Shown one piece after another: positions 16,007 to 24,800 of a stretch of DNA of 64,000 nt (within the stretch, counting starts at the first letter, position 1; every line of letters starts with the position of its first letter). The stretch spans positions 124,001 through 188,000 of the forward strand of contig NZ_RSEC01000066.1 of the NCBI RefSeq assembly GCF_003937945.1, given 5' to 3'. A model generated the notes under the pieces. That model saw only the letters and a program-made list of their open reading frames with translations. It was not told the DNA's origin and did not search any database. Source of the DNA: Amycolatopsis eburnea. Lineage in GTDB: Bacteria; Actinomycetota; Actinomycetes; Mycobacteriales; Pseudonocardiaceae. A program made the position numbers and the translations under genes.

Positions 16007-17182
16007 ATGCCCTCGTTGCCCCTCGACGGCGTCACCGTCGTGTCCTGCGAACAAGCGGTCGCCGCGCCGCTGGCCACCCGGCACCTGGCCGACCTCGGCG
16101 CCCGGGTGCTCAAGGTCGAGCGGCCGGGCAGCGGCGACTTCGCCCGCGCCTACGATGAAACGGTGCACGGCCTGTCCAGCCACTTCGTCTGGCTGAACCG
16201 GTCGAAGGAGAGCATCACGCTCGACCTCAAGAGCGCGGCCGCGGGCGAGGTCATGGCGGCCCTGCTGGACCGGGCCGACGTCTTCGTGCAGAACTTCGCC
16301 CCCGGCGTCGCCGAGCGGCTCGGCCTCGGCGCGGCGTCGATCCGCGCGTCGCGGCCGCGGCTGATCACGTGCTCGGTGTCGGGGTACGGCTCGAGCGGGC
16401 CCTACCGCGACGCGAAGGCGTACGACCTGCTCATCCAGTCCGAAGCCGGGCTGGTTTCGGTGACCGGCTCGGCCGCGGAGCCCGCCAAGAGCGGCATCCC
16501 GGCCGCGGACATCGGCGCCGGGATGTACGCCTTCTCCGGCATCCTGTCGGCGCTCTACGACCGGGAGCGCACCGGGCAGGGCACCGAGCTGGAGGTCAGC
16601 CTGTTCGACTCGCTGGTCGAGTGGATGGGGTTTCCGCTCTACTACGCGGGTTACGGCGGGACGCCGCCGCCGCGGACCGGCACCAGCCACCCGGCGATCG
16701 CGCCGTACGGCACCTTCGCCGCGGGAGACGGGACCGAGCTGGTGCTGGCCGTGCAGAACGACCGCGAGTGGGCGGCGTTCTGCGAGCACGCGGTCGAACG
16801 CCCGGAGTGGGTGACCGACGAGCGGTTCGCGACCGGCAGCGCCCGCGTCGCGAACCGGCCCGCGCTGGAGCGGGAGATCGACGCGATCTTCGCCGGCCTG
16901 ACCGGCACCGAACTGGAGAGGCGGCTGGCGGCGGGCCGGATCGCGCACGCGCGCCGCCGCGAGCTTCCCGACGTCCTGGCGCACCCGCAGCTGACGGCTC
17001 GCGACCGGTTCGCGGAGGTGGGAACACCGGCCGGGCCGATCCGGGCCACGCTGCCGCCGATCACCGTCGCCGGCCGGCCGCCCCGGATGGACCCCGTCCC
17101 GGACGTCGGCGAGCACACCGACGCCGTGCTGGCCGAGTTCGGCTTCGACGCGGACGCGTTGCGGCGCCGGGGAGCCGTGTAG
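16007..17182 (+). CDS. CaiB/BaiF family CoA transferase (class III)
   Basis: A 391-residue class III acyl-CoA transferase that swaps CoA between carboxylic acids. Signature segments are GVTVVSCEQAVAAPLATRHLADLGARVLKVERPGSGDFAR, WLNRSKESITLDLKS, and the catalytic-Asp region IPAADIGAGMYAFSGILSALYDRERTGQGTELEV. It converges, with only four bases between stops, on a CitE-type lyase gene. The two could serve the same acyl-CoA degradation route (CoA activation followed by C-C cleavage), though they are not co-transcribed. Confidence 0.93.
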   Translation: MPSLPLDGVTVVSCEQAVAAPLATRHLADLGARVLKVERPGSGDFARAYDETVHGLSSHFVWLNRSKESITLDLKSAAAGEVMAALLDRADVFVQNFAPGVAERLGLGAASIRASRPRLITCSVSGYGSSGPYRDAKAYDLLIQSEAGLVSVTGSAAEPAKSGIPAADIGAGMYAFSGILSALYDRERTGQGTELEVSLFDSLVEWMGFPLYYAGYGGTPPPRTGTSHPAIAPYGTFAAGDGTELVLAVQNDREWAAFCEHAVERPEWVTDERFATGSARVANRPALEREIDAIFAGLTGTELERRLAAGRIAHARRRELPDVLAHPQLTARDRFAEVGTPAGPIRATLPPITVAGRPPRMDPVPDVGEHTDAVLAEFGFDADALRRRGAV

Positions 17183-17186
17183 CGGC

Positions 17187-17945
17187 CTACTCCCCCAGGA
17201 TCCGGCGGGCCCGGGCCAGCACCGGCCGGTCCACCATCTTCCCGTCCACAGTGGACACCGATGCGCCCGCCGTGACGACCCGGCGGGCCCACTCGCGCTC
17301 GGCTTCGGTGGGCTCGAAGCCCATCTGGACAGGCGCGACCTGTCGCGGGTGGACGCACAGCTTGCCCCCGAACCCCAGCCGGCGCGCGTACCGGACGTCG
17401 GCGGCCAGCCGGTCGTCGTCGCGCAGGTCCGTCGTCACGCCGTCCACCGGCGGCGCCAGCCCGGCCGCCGCGGACGCGATCACCAGCCGCGAACGCGCGT
17501 AGGCGAACGGCTCCCGGTCGTCGGGATCGACGCCCAGTTCCGCCGCCAGGTCGACGCTGCCGAACGCCAGCCGCGTCACCGACGGCACGGCCGCCAGCTC
17601 ACCGGCCCGCTCGACGCCCCGCGCGGTCTCGACGAGGGCCACGACTTCGCGGAACCCGGCGAGCACGCCCGGGTGCTCGGCCTTCGGCACCATGACGGGC
17701 ACCCCGCGCGCGGCCACGAGGGCGGCGTCGGCGTCGAACCACGGGGTGCCCGGGGCGTTGATCCGGACCATCGCCGTGCCGCCGCCGTCGAGCCACGTGC
17801 CGACGGCCGCGCGAGCGGCGTCCTTGTCCGCCGGGGCGACGGCGTCCTCGAGGTCCAGCAGTACGACGTCGGCGCCGCTGGCCACGGCCTTGCCGAAGCG
17901 GTCGGGCCGGTCGCCGGGCACGAACAGGAACGTCCTCGCGGTCAT
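17187..17945 (-). CDS. CitE-type CoA ester lyase (HpcH/HpaI aldolase family)
   Basis: A 252-residue TIM-barrel lyase of the citrate lyase beta/malyl-CoA/citramalyl-CoA group. Visible motifs: FLFVPGDRPDRFGKAVASGADVVLLDLEDAV (Mg-binding Asp/Glu), VRINAPGTPWFDADAALVAA, VMVPKAEHP, VALVETARGVERAGELA, and GFGGKLCVHPRQVAPV. The start is ATG 17945. It is divergent from the DoxX side and convergent with the CoA transferase. A perfect GTCCACAGTGGAC motif lies within its 3' end at 17244-17256. Confidence 0.9.
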   Translation of the reverse strand: MTARTFLFVPGDRPDRFGKAVASGADVVLLDLEDAVAPADKDAARAAVGTWLDGGGTAMVRINAPGTPWFDADAALVAARGVPVMVPKAEHPGVLAGFREVVALVETARGVERAGELAAVPSVTRLAFGSVDLAAELGVDPDDREPFAYARSRLVIASAAAGLAPPVDGVTTDLRDDDRLAADVRYARRLGFGGKLCVHPRQVAPVQMGFEPTEAEREWARRVVTAGASVSTVDGKMVDRPVLARARRILGE

Positions 17946-18072
17946 GGTGCCCCGAAGGTAGCAAAGGCGGGGTAAGGGGTTTCCCGGCCCGGACTGCGTG
18001 TTCGCCCGATGCGGGCGGCGCCGCCTCAGCACGATCGTGGGCTCCAGCACCGGAGAGAGTGAGGGGTCGGGC

Positions 18073-18558
18073 ATGCGCGGCGACTGGATCTACGACTGGG
18101 CCAAGGTGGAAATGGAGTACCGGGCCGCCGGCGACCAGCACGCGTTCACCGCGGCCGCGTCAGCCGACGAACCGGCCGATCGCCACGAACGCCGCCAGCA
18201 CCAGCAGCACGACGTTCATCGGCAGCGCCTTCGTCTCCTTGCGCCGCGCGTGCACGATGATCGCGCCGACCTGGACCACCGCCAGCCCGGTGGCGGCCAG
18301 CGGGGTCAGCACCGGGGCGATGTCCAGCGCCCACGGCAGGACCAGCCCGATCGCGCCGAGGACCTCGACCGCGCCGATGCCCTTGACCGCCGCGCCCGAG
18401 AAGTCCGCCGTCCAGCCCATGTTCGGGTTCTCCAGCAGCTTCTCGCGTGGGGTCGCGAGCTTCATGCCCCCGGCGGCGAGGTACAGCGCGGCGAGCACAC
18501 CCGCCACGATCCACAGGACGACGTTCACGGTGACCTCCGGTCCGAAGAAAGTAGTTGA
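18073..18558 (+). CDS. Possible small protein, 5' end only convincing (MRGDWIYDWAKVEMEYRA...)
   Basis: An ATG at 18073 follows a good ribosome site (GAGTGAGGGG) and opens a hydrophobic/charged reading frame for about 28 residues. The frame then runs without a stop through the region antisense to doxX until 18558. The first residues look protein-like, whereas the rest (HERRQHQQHDVHRQR...) looks like an antisense artefact. It may be the surviving start of a short gene whose 3' end was lost, or a chance frame. I do not recognise a family. Confidence 0.25.
   Translation: MRGDWIYDWAKVEMEYRAAGDQHAFTAAASADEPADRHERRQHQQHDVHRQRLRLLAPRVHDDRADLDHRQPGGGQRGQHRGDVQRPRQDQPDRAEDLDRADALDRRAREVRRPAHVRVLQQLLAWGRELHAPGGEVQRGEHTRHDPQDDVHGDLRSEESS
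18160..18528 (-). CDS. DoxX-family membrane protein
   Basis: A 122-residue four-helix membrane protein. It shows LWIVAGVLAALYLAAGGMKLATPREKL, a second and third helix around VKGIGAVEVLGAIGLVLPWAL and LTPLAATGLAVVQVGAIIVHARR, and a C-terminal helix NVVLLVLAAFVAIGRFVG. This matches the DoxX/DoxD-like family, implicated in redox or quinone-related membrane functions but mostly uncharacterised. Single gene. Confidence 0.88.
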   Translation of the reverse strand: MNVVLWIVAGVLAALYLAAGGMKLATPREKLLENPNMGWTADFSGAAVKGIGAVEVLGAIGLVLPWALDIAPVLTPLAATGLAVVQVGAIIVHARRKETKALPMNVVLLVLAAFVAIGRFVG

Positions 18559-18587
18559 ACACTACACCTCTTTCCGGAGGACGTGCC

Positions 18588-20930
18588 TCAACTTGGCTGG
18601 ACCGTGACCGACCCGCCCGGCCGCAGGCCGATCGTGCGCTTCCAGGTCCCGGCGCGGACCTCCGTCCTGGTGCCGCCGACGCTGCGGATCACCGCCGTCG
18701 TCACCTTCCCGGCGCGCCACGCGAGGTCGACCTCGAACCCGCCGCGCGCGCCGATGCCGGTCACGCGGCCCGAGGCCGCCCACGCCGCAGGTAGGGCCGG
18801 CAGCAGTTCCAGCACGCCCGGCCGGGAGTACACGAGCATCTCCACCATCGCCGCCGGCGCGCCGAGGTTCGCGTCGATCTGGAAGATCGTGTAGCTGCCC
18901 TGGCTGTACATGTCGAAGAAGTTCGGCGCGGTCCCGTTGCCGTTGGCCACCGACGGCCGCAGCACGGTGAGCAGCAGCTGGTGCGCGCGGTCGGCGTCCT
19001 TGAGCCGGGCCCAGCACGCCGAGCGCCACGCGGTCGCCCAGCCGTAGCTGTCCATGCCGCGCGCGACCAGCAGGGCCCGGACGCCGTCCAGCAGCTCCTT
19101 CGGGGCCGTGTCGGCCGCGATCCGGTCGCCGGGGAAGAAGCCGATCAGCGGCGACAGGTGCCGGTGCGTGGTCTCGCCGAGGTTGTCCGGCGACATCCAC
19201 TCTTCGAGCCAGCCGGTCGTGGGGCTGACTTCCGGCAGGTACAGCTTCCGCTGCAGGCCGGCAATCCGGTCGCCGTACGCGCGGTCCCGCCCCAGCACCG
19301 CGACGGCCTCGCGGTAGTGCTCGAACAGGTCCCAGACGATCTCCTGGGAGTAGGTGTTCCCGCGGGTGTCCTGCGGGCCGTGCTCCGGCGACCAGTCGTG
19401 GTCGTCGACCAGCACCTCGCGCCCGCCGACCACCATCGGCAGCAGCCGCGCCTCCCAGAACTCGCACGCACCCTTCAACAGCGGGTAGATCCGCGCGAGG
19501 TAGGCCTTGTCCTGGGTGAAGGCGTAGTGGTCCCACAGCGAGTTGCACAGCCAGGCGTTGCCGCCCGGGTGCCACCACCACCCGGAGCCGCCGTAGATGT
19601 TGGTGGAGAACGCGACCGCCCAGCCGCCGATCCTGCCGCTGGTGTTGCGGAACCTGTTGCGGGGGTCGTTGAACAGGCGGTTCGTGCTGTCCGTCCACAC
19701 GGGAAGCTGCGCCAGGCAGTAATCCGCCAGTGCAGTGAAGCTCCCGGGCAGCCCCGCGCGGTCGGCCAGCCAGTAGTTCATCTGGACGTTGATGTCGGTG
19801 TGGTAGTCGCTCATCCAGTCCGGCGTGTTGGTGTTCTGCCACAGGCCCTGCAGCCCCATCGGCAGCCCGTCGCGCGAGCCGGTGATGGTCAGGTAGCGGC
19901 CGAACTGCAGGTAGCTCGCCTCCAGCTCCGGGTCCGGCGTGGCCGGGTCGTCGTGGCGGGCCAGCAGCCGCGACCACGTGTCCAGCGCGCGCTTCGCCGG
20001 CGGCGACTGGCCGAGGTCGACGCTCATCCGGTCGTAGAGCCGCCGGTAGTCGGCGACGTGCGTCGCCCGCAGCGCGTCCCCGCCCGCGCGCAGTGCCGCG
20101 GCCACCTTGTCCTTCGCCACGCGCAATGGGTCCGCGGCCGCGTCGAGGAACTTCCGGGCCGCGTCGGGTACGTAGTTCGTGCCACCGGTGAGCACGATCA
20201 GGACTTCCCGGCAGCCGGTGAACGCGACCGTGGTGCCGTCGGTCGCTACCTGGCCGCCGCGACCCGACGCCGCGACGGCGCTCGCGTACTTCAACCCGTT
20301 GGCGAAGGCCGCTTCGAACGCGGGTCCGGCCAGGGTCTCCCCGCGCGTCGGCTCCAGCGCGACCGTGCCGGTCATCGGACCACCGGTGAGCCGGACGACC
20401 ACGACGTCGTCGGGGTGGCTCGCGTAGACCTCACGGCGGTAGCGCGTGCCCTGGTGGGTGTAGGCGACGGTGACCAGGCCGTTGCTGAGGTCGAGCGTGC
20501 GGCGGTAGTCCGTGACGCCGGTGTGGGCCGGGACGGTGATCCGCGCCTTCGCGAGCAGGCCGAGGGTGCCGAACTTCTCGCGTTCGTAGGGGAACTGCCC
20601 GTCGTCTTCGAGGACGTCGTTGGCGCCGCCGGTCCACAGCGACGCGTCGGCGAGGTAGAGGAAGTCGGCCGCGGGGTCGCCGCCGACGAGCGCACCGATC
20701 CGACCATTGCCGATCGGCAGGCCCTGTTCGATGATCTTGTCCTCTGCCGCGGGCGCGGGGTACCAGAGCGTGGTGGCGCGCGCCTCGGGCACGAGGTCCT
20801 CGTCGGCTGGTCGGAGGACTTCTGCGTTGGCGGCAAAGGGGCGCAAGCCGCCGACAGCGACTCCGGCGCCGACCGCGCCACCGAGCTTGAGGAAGGTCCG
20901 CCGCGACGGCGGGAGCGACTGATCCGGCAT
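18588..20930 (-). CDS. Tat-exported GH95 family alpha-L-fucosidase/alpha-galactosidase
   Basis: A 780-residue secreted inverting glycosidase. A Tat signal (SRRTFLKLGGAVGAGVAVGG) begins at residue 9. The N-terminal GH95 domain has LPIGNGRIGALVGGDPAADFLYLADASLWTGG; the (alpha/alpha)6 catalytic barrel includes MGLQGLWQNTNTPDWMSDYHTDINVQMNYWLAD and EHGPQDTRGNTYSQEIVWDLFEHY. Length and order match 1,2-alpha-L-fucosidases; some GH95 members are galactosidases. ATG 20930 is preferred because it places the twin Arg normally. A candidate promoter lies 48 bases upstream. Confidence 0.92.
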   Translation of the reverse strand: MPDQSLPPSRRTFLKLGGAVGAGVAVGGLRPFAANAEVLRPADEDLVPEARATTLWYPAPAAEDKIIEQGLPIGNGRIGALVGGDPAADFLYLADASLWTGGANDVLEDDGQFPYEREKFGTLGLLAKARITVPAHTGVTDYRRTLDLSNGLVTVAYTHQGTRYRREVYASHPDDVVVVRLTGGPMTGTVALEPTRGETLAGPAFEAAFANGLKYASAVAASGRGGQVATDGTTVAFTGCREVLIVLTGGTNYVPDAARKFLDAAADPLRVAKDKVAAALRAGGDALRATHVADYRRLYDRMSVDLGQSPPAKRALDTWSRLLARHDDPATPDPELEASYLQFGRYLTITGSRDGLPMGLQGLWQNTNTPDWMSDYHTDINVQMNYWLADRAGLPGSFTALADYCLAQLPVWTDSTNRLFNDPRNRFRNTSGRIGGWAVAFSTNIYGGSGWWWHPGGNAWLCNSLWDHYAFTQDKAYLARIYPLLKGACEFWEARLLPMVVGGREVLVDDHDWSPEHGPQDTRGNTYSQEIVWDLFEHYREAVAVLGRDRAYGDRIAGLQRKLYLPEVSPTTGWLEEWMSPDNLGETTHRHLSPLIGFFPGDRIAADTAPKELLDGVRALLVARGMDSYGWATAWRSACWARLKDADRAHQLLLTVLRPSVANGNGTAPNFFDMYSQGSYTIFQIDANLGAPAAMVEMLVYSRPGVLELLPALPAAWAASGRVTGIGARGGFEVDLAWRAGKVTTAVIRSVGGTRTEVRAGTWKRTIGLRPGGSVTVQPS

Positions 20931-20977
20931 GACTGGTCCGTTCGGCGTTGGGCGGAAACCGGCCGTGAAGCCCGCCA

Positions 20978-21007
20978 AACATATGACCTATCCGGCAGCG
21001 TGGTCAA
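20978..21007 (-). promoter_or_regulatory. Candidate sigma-70-type promoter for the GH95 gene
   Basis: On the minus strand, TTGACC (-35, 21007-21002) and TATGTT (-10, 20983-20978) are 18 bases apart, about 48 bases upstream of the ATG. A small palindrome TAATCGGATTA (21021-21031) lies just upstream. Confidence 0.5.
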
Positions 21008-21028
21008 GAATCTTCGTAATTAATCGGA

Positions 21029-21766
21029 TTACATACGAGCGTGCTCGGCCAGGTACTCGCGGAAGGTGATCTCGCCGTCGCGGTGCTCCGGGGCCAGGTG
21101 CCCGCCGTCGGCGTACGCCCGGAACGTCTCCCCCGGCACCTTCAGCGGCACGATCCGCCGGACCCGCCCGCTGACCTCGCCCACCGCGGCGGCCAGCTCC
21201 GCCGCCGTCAGGATCTCCGGGCCGCCGAAGTCCGCCACCCGGCCCGCCGGGTCGTCCAGCACGACGGACGCGAGCCGGCGGGCGACGTCCCGGACGTCCA
21301 CCGGCTGGAACGAGATCCGCGGCACCGGCACCACCGGCAGCCGGGACGCGCCCGCGAGCAGCGTCCGGACCAGGCCGTGGAACTGCGTGGCCCGCTGGAT
21401 CGTGTACGGCAGGCCCGAGGAGGCGATGAACTGCTCGGTCTCGTGCTTGGCGCGGTAGTAGCCCAGCGGCACGCGGTCGACGCCGACGATCGAGACGTAC
21501 ACCAGGTGCGGCCCGCCGGCCCAGCGCGCCGCCTCGGCCAGCGTGCGCGCCAGGGTCGTCTCGTGCCGGAAGTCGGTGGCGCAGTGGACGATCGCGTCCA
21601 CGCCGGCCACGGCGCTGTCGACGCCACGCCCGGTCCGCAGGTCGCCCCGGACGACGTCCGGCCCGGCCCGCCTGCTCAGCACGCGGACCTCCTCCCCCGC
21701 CGCCCGCAGCCGCGCCACGACCGCCGAGCCGAGCTGCCCGGTGCCACCGGTGACCAGGATCCGCAC
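21029..21766 (-). CDS. NAD(P)-binding SDR/NmrA-like protein
   Basis: A 245-residue atypical short-chain dehydrogenase. The Rossmann motif is MRILVTGGTGQLGSAVVARL, followed by AIVHCATDF and LVYVSIVGVDRVPLGYYRAKHETEQFIASSGLPYTIQRATQFHGLV. The YYRAK stretch could be a remnant YxxxK motif. This pattern is that of NmrA/NAD(P)H-binding proteins, many of which are sensors or quinone/flavin reductase relatives. Same strand as GH95, whose own promoter appears to start in the gap, so co-transcription is uncertain. Confidence 0.88.
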   Translation of the reverse strand: MRILVTGGTGQLGSAVVARLRAAGEEVRVLSRRAGPDVVRGDLRTGRGVDSAVAGVDAIVHCATDFRHETTLARTLAEAARWAGGPHLVYVSIVGVDRVPLGYYRAKHETEQFIASSGLPYTIQRATQFHGLVRTLLAGASRLPVVPVPRISFQPVDVRDVARRLASVVLDDPAGRVADFGGPEILTAAELAAAVGEVSGRVRRIVPLKVPGETFRAYADGGHLAPEHRDGEITFREYLAEHARM

Positions 21767-21786
21767 GAGCCGCCTCCCGCCGTAAA

Positions 21787-21839
21787 GCCGTCAAGGCCAC
21801 CTTACGGGCGTCTGCCGCCGGTAAGGTGGCCTTGACGGC
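21787..21839. repeat. Perfect 19-bp inverted repeat (GCCGTCAAGGCCACCTTAC)
   Basis: Arms at 21787-21805 and 21821-21839 around a 15-base loop. It fills the 84-base gap between the beta-helix glycosidase and SDR genes. It resembles the other gene-end palindromes here and may terminate transcription from 21851-25429. Confidence 0.85.
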
Positions 21840-21850
21840 ACTTCGCGCGG

Positions 21851-24800
21851 CTAGTTGCGGATGATGGTGAACGTGGTCGTCTTGTTGCGGATGTCCTCGT
21901 CGTTGTCGCTCAGCGTGAGCCCGGTGAACGTCGCCGAGCCGACGGCCGGACCCTGACCCGGTTCCGGCAGCTCGTTGGCCCAGATGCCGATCCCGGACTT
22001 GGCGTCGAAGGCGTCACCGCTGCGGTGCGCGCCGGTGATCGACACGTTCGTCAGCACGGTGTCCTCCACCGGGTGCTCCGGACCGCCGTTGTACTTGGTC
22101 TGGAACATGATCCCGCTGTAGGTCGGGCTCTCGATGTCCACATCGGACACCCGGATGCCGCGGAACTCCTTCGACGCGGAGAACAGCCAGATCGCCGGGA
22201 ACGTCTGCTGGCCCCAGAAGTGGCCGCCGTCGCGGACGAGCGAGGCGTTCTGGACCGTCGTCTGCTGCGGCCCGAACCCGAGGAACGGGTAGCCGAAGTC
22301 GAGCGAGCTGATCGTGATCGCCGAGTACGTCAGCGTGTCCGCGATGTAGAGGTTGCGGAAGGTGTTGTTGTACCCGCCGTAGACCGCCAGCCCGGCCGCG
22401 CGCCACGGGGTGAGCGAGGTCAGGTTCTCGAACACGTTGTCGTACTGGTTGCCCGGGTTGAGGTCCGTGGCGGCGAACAGCGCGAAGCTGTCGTCGCCGG
22501 TGGACCGGGCCTCGATGTTGGTGACGTGGTTGCCGGTGCTCCCGTTCGTGAGGTTGACGCCGTCGGCGAAGGTGTCGCGGATCCGGGAGTTCTTGATCGT
22601 CGTGTTGTCCACGTTGGTGCCCCAGACCATCACGACCTGGTGCTCGACCCAGATGTTGTCGATCGTCAGGTTCGCGACGTTGGTCAGGTTGAACACCTTG
22701 CCGGGGCCGTCGATGCGCGAGGTGTAGTTCCCGAACACCGCGAACCCGCTGAACGTCGAGCCGTTCGCGCTCGACTGCACGTCGATGCCGATGTCGGTGT
22801 TCTCCTGACCCGAAGGCGCGGAGAACTTCGTGAACCACGGCCCGGCGCCGGTCACCGTGACGGCCTTCCCGTAGACGTTCAGCTTGCTCGACAGCGAGTA
22901 GGTGCCGGCCGGGAGGTAGACGCCGGTGAGGGTGCTGTCCTGCCGGACCTTGTCCAGCGCGCTCTGCACGTCCTGCTGCGTGAACCCGGTGGGCACGGCG
23001 AAGTGCGCCGGGTCCGGGTTCGCGACCGCGGTGGCCTGCTCGAAGTTCACGAAGTCGATCGCGTAGTTCGTGCTGTTGGCCGCGTCCTTCTGCAGCTTGA
23101 TCTTGTGCCCGGCGGGCACGGTCGTGCCGAGCATCGTGCCGGCCTCGTCGTAGATGTGCCGCGGCCCGGCGCCCGGTGAGTTGCCCGGGCCGGTTTCGGC
23201 GCCGTAAAGCCAGGCGTAGTGCGAGGTCAGGTCGATGGCCTTGAGGAACGTGCCGTCGACGTAGACGTTCAGCGTCGAGTTGATCCCGCCGCCACCCGCG
23301 GAGTCCGGGATGGAGAACCGGGTGACCAGGGTGTTGGTCGACGCGCGGGTGGTGAACTCCACCGACGAGCCGGTCGAGTTCAGCGTGACGGCCTTGCGGC
23401 CCGACGCCTCCCCGGCGAGGTCACCGATCGTCCGGTTCGGGCCGACGACGGACGCGCCGCCCGCGACGACGCCGTCCTCGGCCTCGTACATGTCGTAGGG
23501 CATGTTGGCGCCCCGGCCGACGAACAGCGCCTGCGTGCTGGTGTTGTTGGCCTGCTTGACCGGCAGCTCGTTGGCGTCGTTCGCGACGACGGTCTTCACC
23601 GTGTACCGGCCGTTGGCGGCGGTCCAGGTGCCGACGGTGACCGGGCTCGCGGTGGCTCCGGCGGCGATCGCGCCGGTGTAGCTGCCGCTGAGGGTCTTCA
23701 CCACGGTGCCGTTCTGGTCCGCGATCGTCACCGTGACGCCGTGGGCGCCGCCCGCGCTCGCCACGGTCCCCTGGTTGCGCAGGGTCGTGGCGAAGGTGAC
23801 GGTGTTGCCCGCGGCCGGGTTGTTCGGCGACCACGCCGTGGCCGCGACGAGGTCGGAGCTCTGCACCGGGCTGACGACCAGCGCCGTCGAAGCGGTGTAG
23901 GAGTTGTTGGCCTCGTTCTGCTCGACGACGGCGTTGGCCTCGTCGACCTTCGCGGTCAGCTGGTAGCTGCCCGCGTCCCGGGTGCCGATGTTCGCCGACA
24001 CGGTCGCCGACGCGCCGGCGGCGAGCGCGCCGACGTTCGCGGTGCCGACCTTGGTGGTGCCCAGGTAGAGGTTGACGTTCGTCGCGCCGGAAGCAGCCGT
24101 CCCGGCGTTGCGGACCGTCGCCGACGCGGTGATCGCGTCGGTCTCGACCGGGTTCTGCGGCGACCAGGACACGCCGGAGACCGTCAGGTCCGGGTTGGGC
24201 GCGGGGACGCCGAAGACCTGGAACTCCGCGGCCTGCCCGCCGCCCGCGCCGGAGTTCGCGGTGACGCGCAGCCGGACGTCGGCGGCGCGGCCGCTGAGCG
24301 GGATCGTCACGGTGTTCCCGGTCGACGGGCTGAAGCTGTAGGTCTGCGCGGCGGCCAGCGTGGTGAACGCGGCCGCGCTCTGCTCGCGGCCCTCGACGGC
24401 GATCGTCTGCGTGCGCGGGCCCCAGACCGGGTCCGGGTTCAGCTTGACGACGACCTGGTTCACGTCGGCGTTCGACCCGAGCGCGACGGTCAGCAGGTTC
24501 GGGTACGTCCCGCCGCCGCCTTCCCAGTAGGTCGTCACCGAGTTGTCGTTGGCGTTCGCGGCGACGAAGGAGAACTCCGTCGAGGACGCCGTGATCGGCT
24601 TGCCCAGCGCGAGGTTGGTCCCGGCCTGGGTGCCGGTGCGGGTCACCGTGGCGCTGTTCGCCGACTGGTTGCCCGCGGCGTCCTTCGCGCGGACGTAGTA
24701 CGACACGGTGGTGCCGTCGGGCTGGTTGTCGGTGTAGGTCAGGACGGTGCCGGCCACGCTGCCGCGCAGCTGGTTGTTGGCGTAGACGTCGTAGCCGGTG

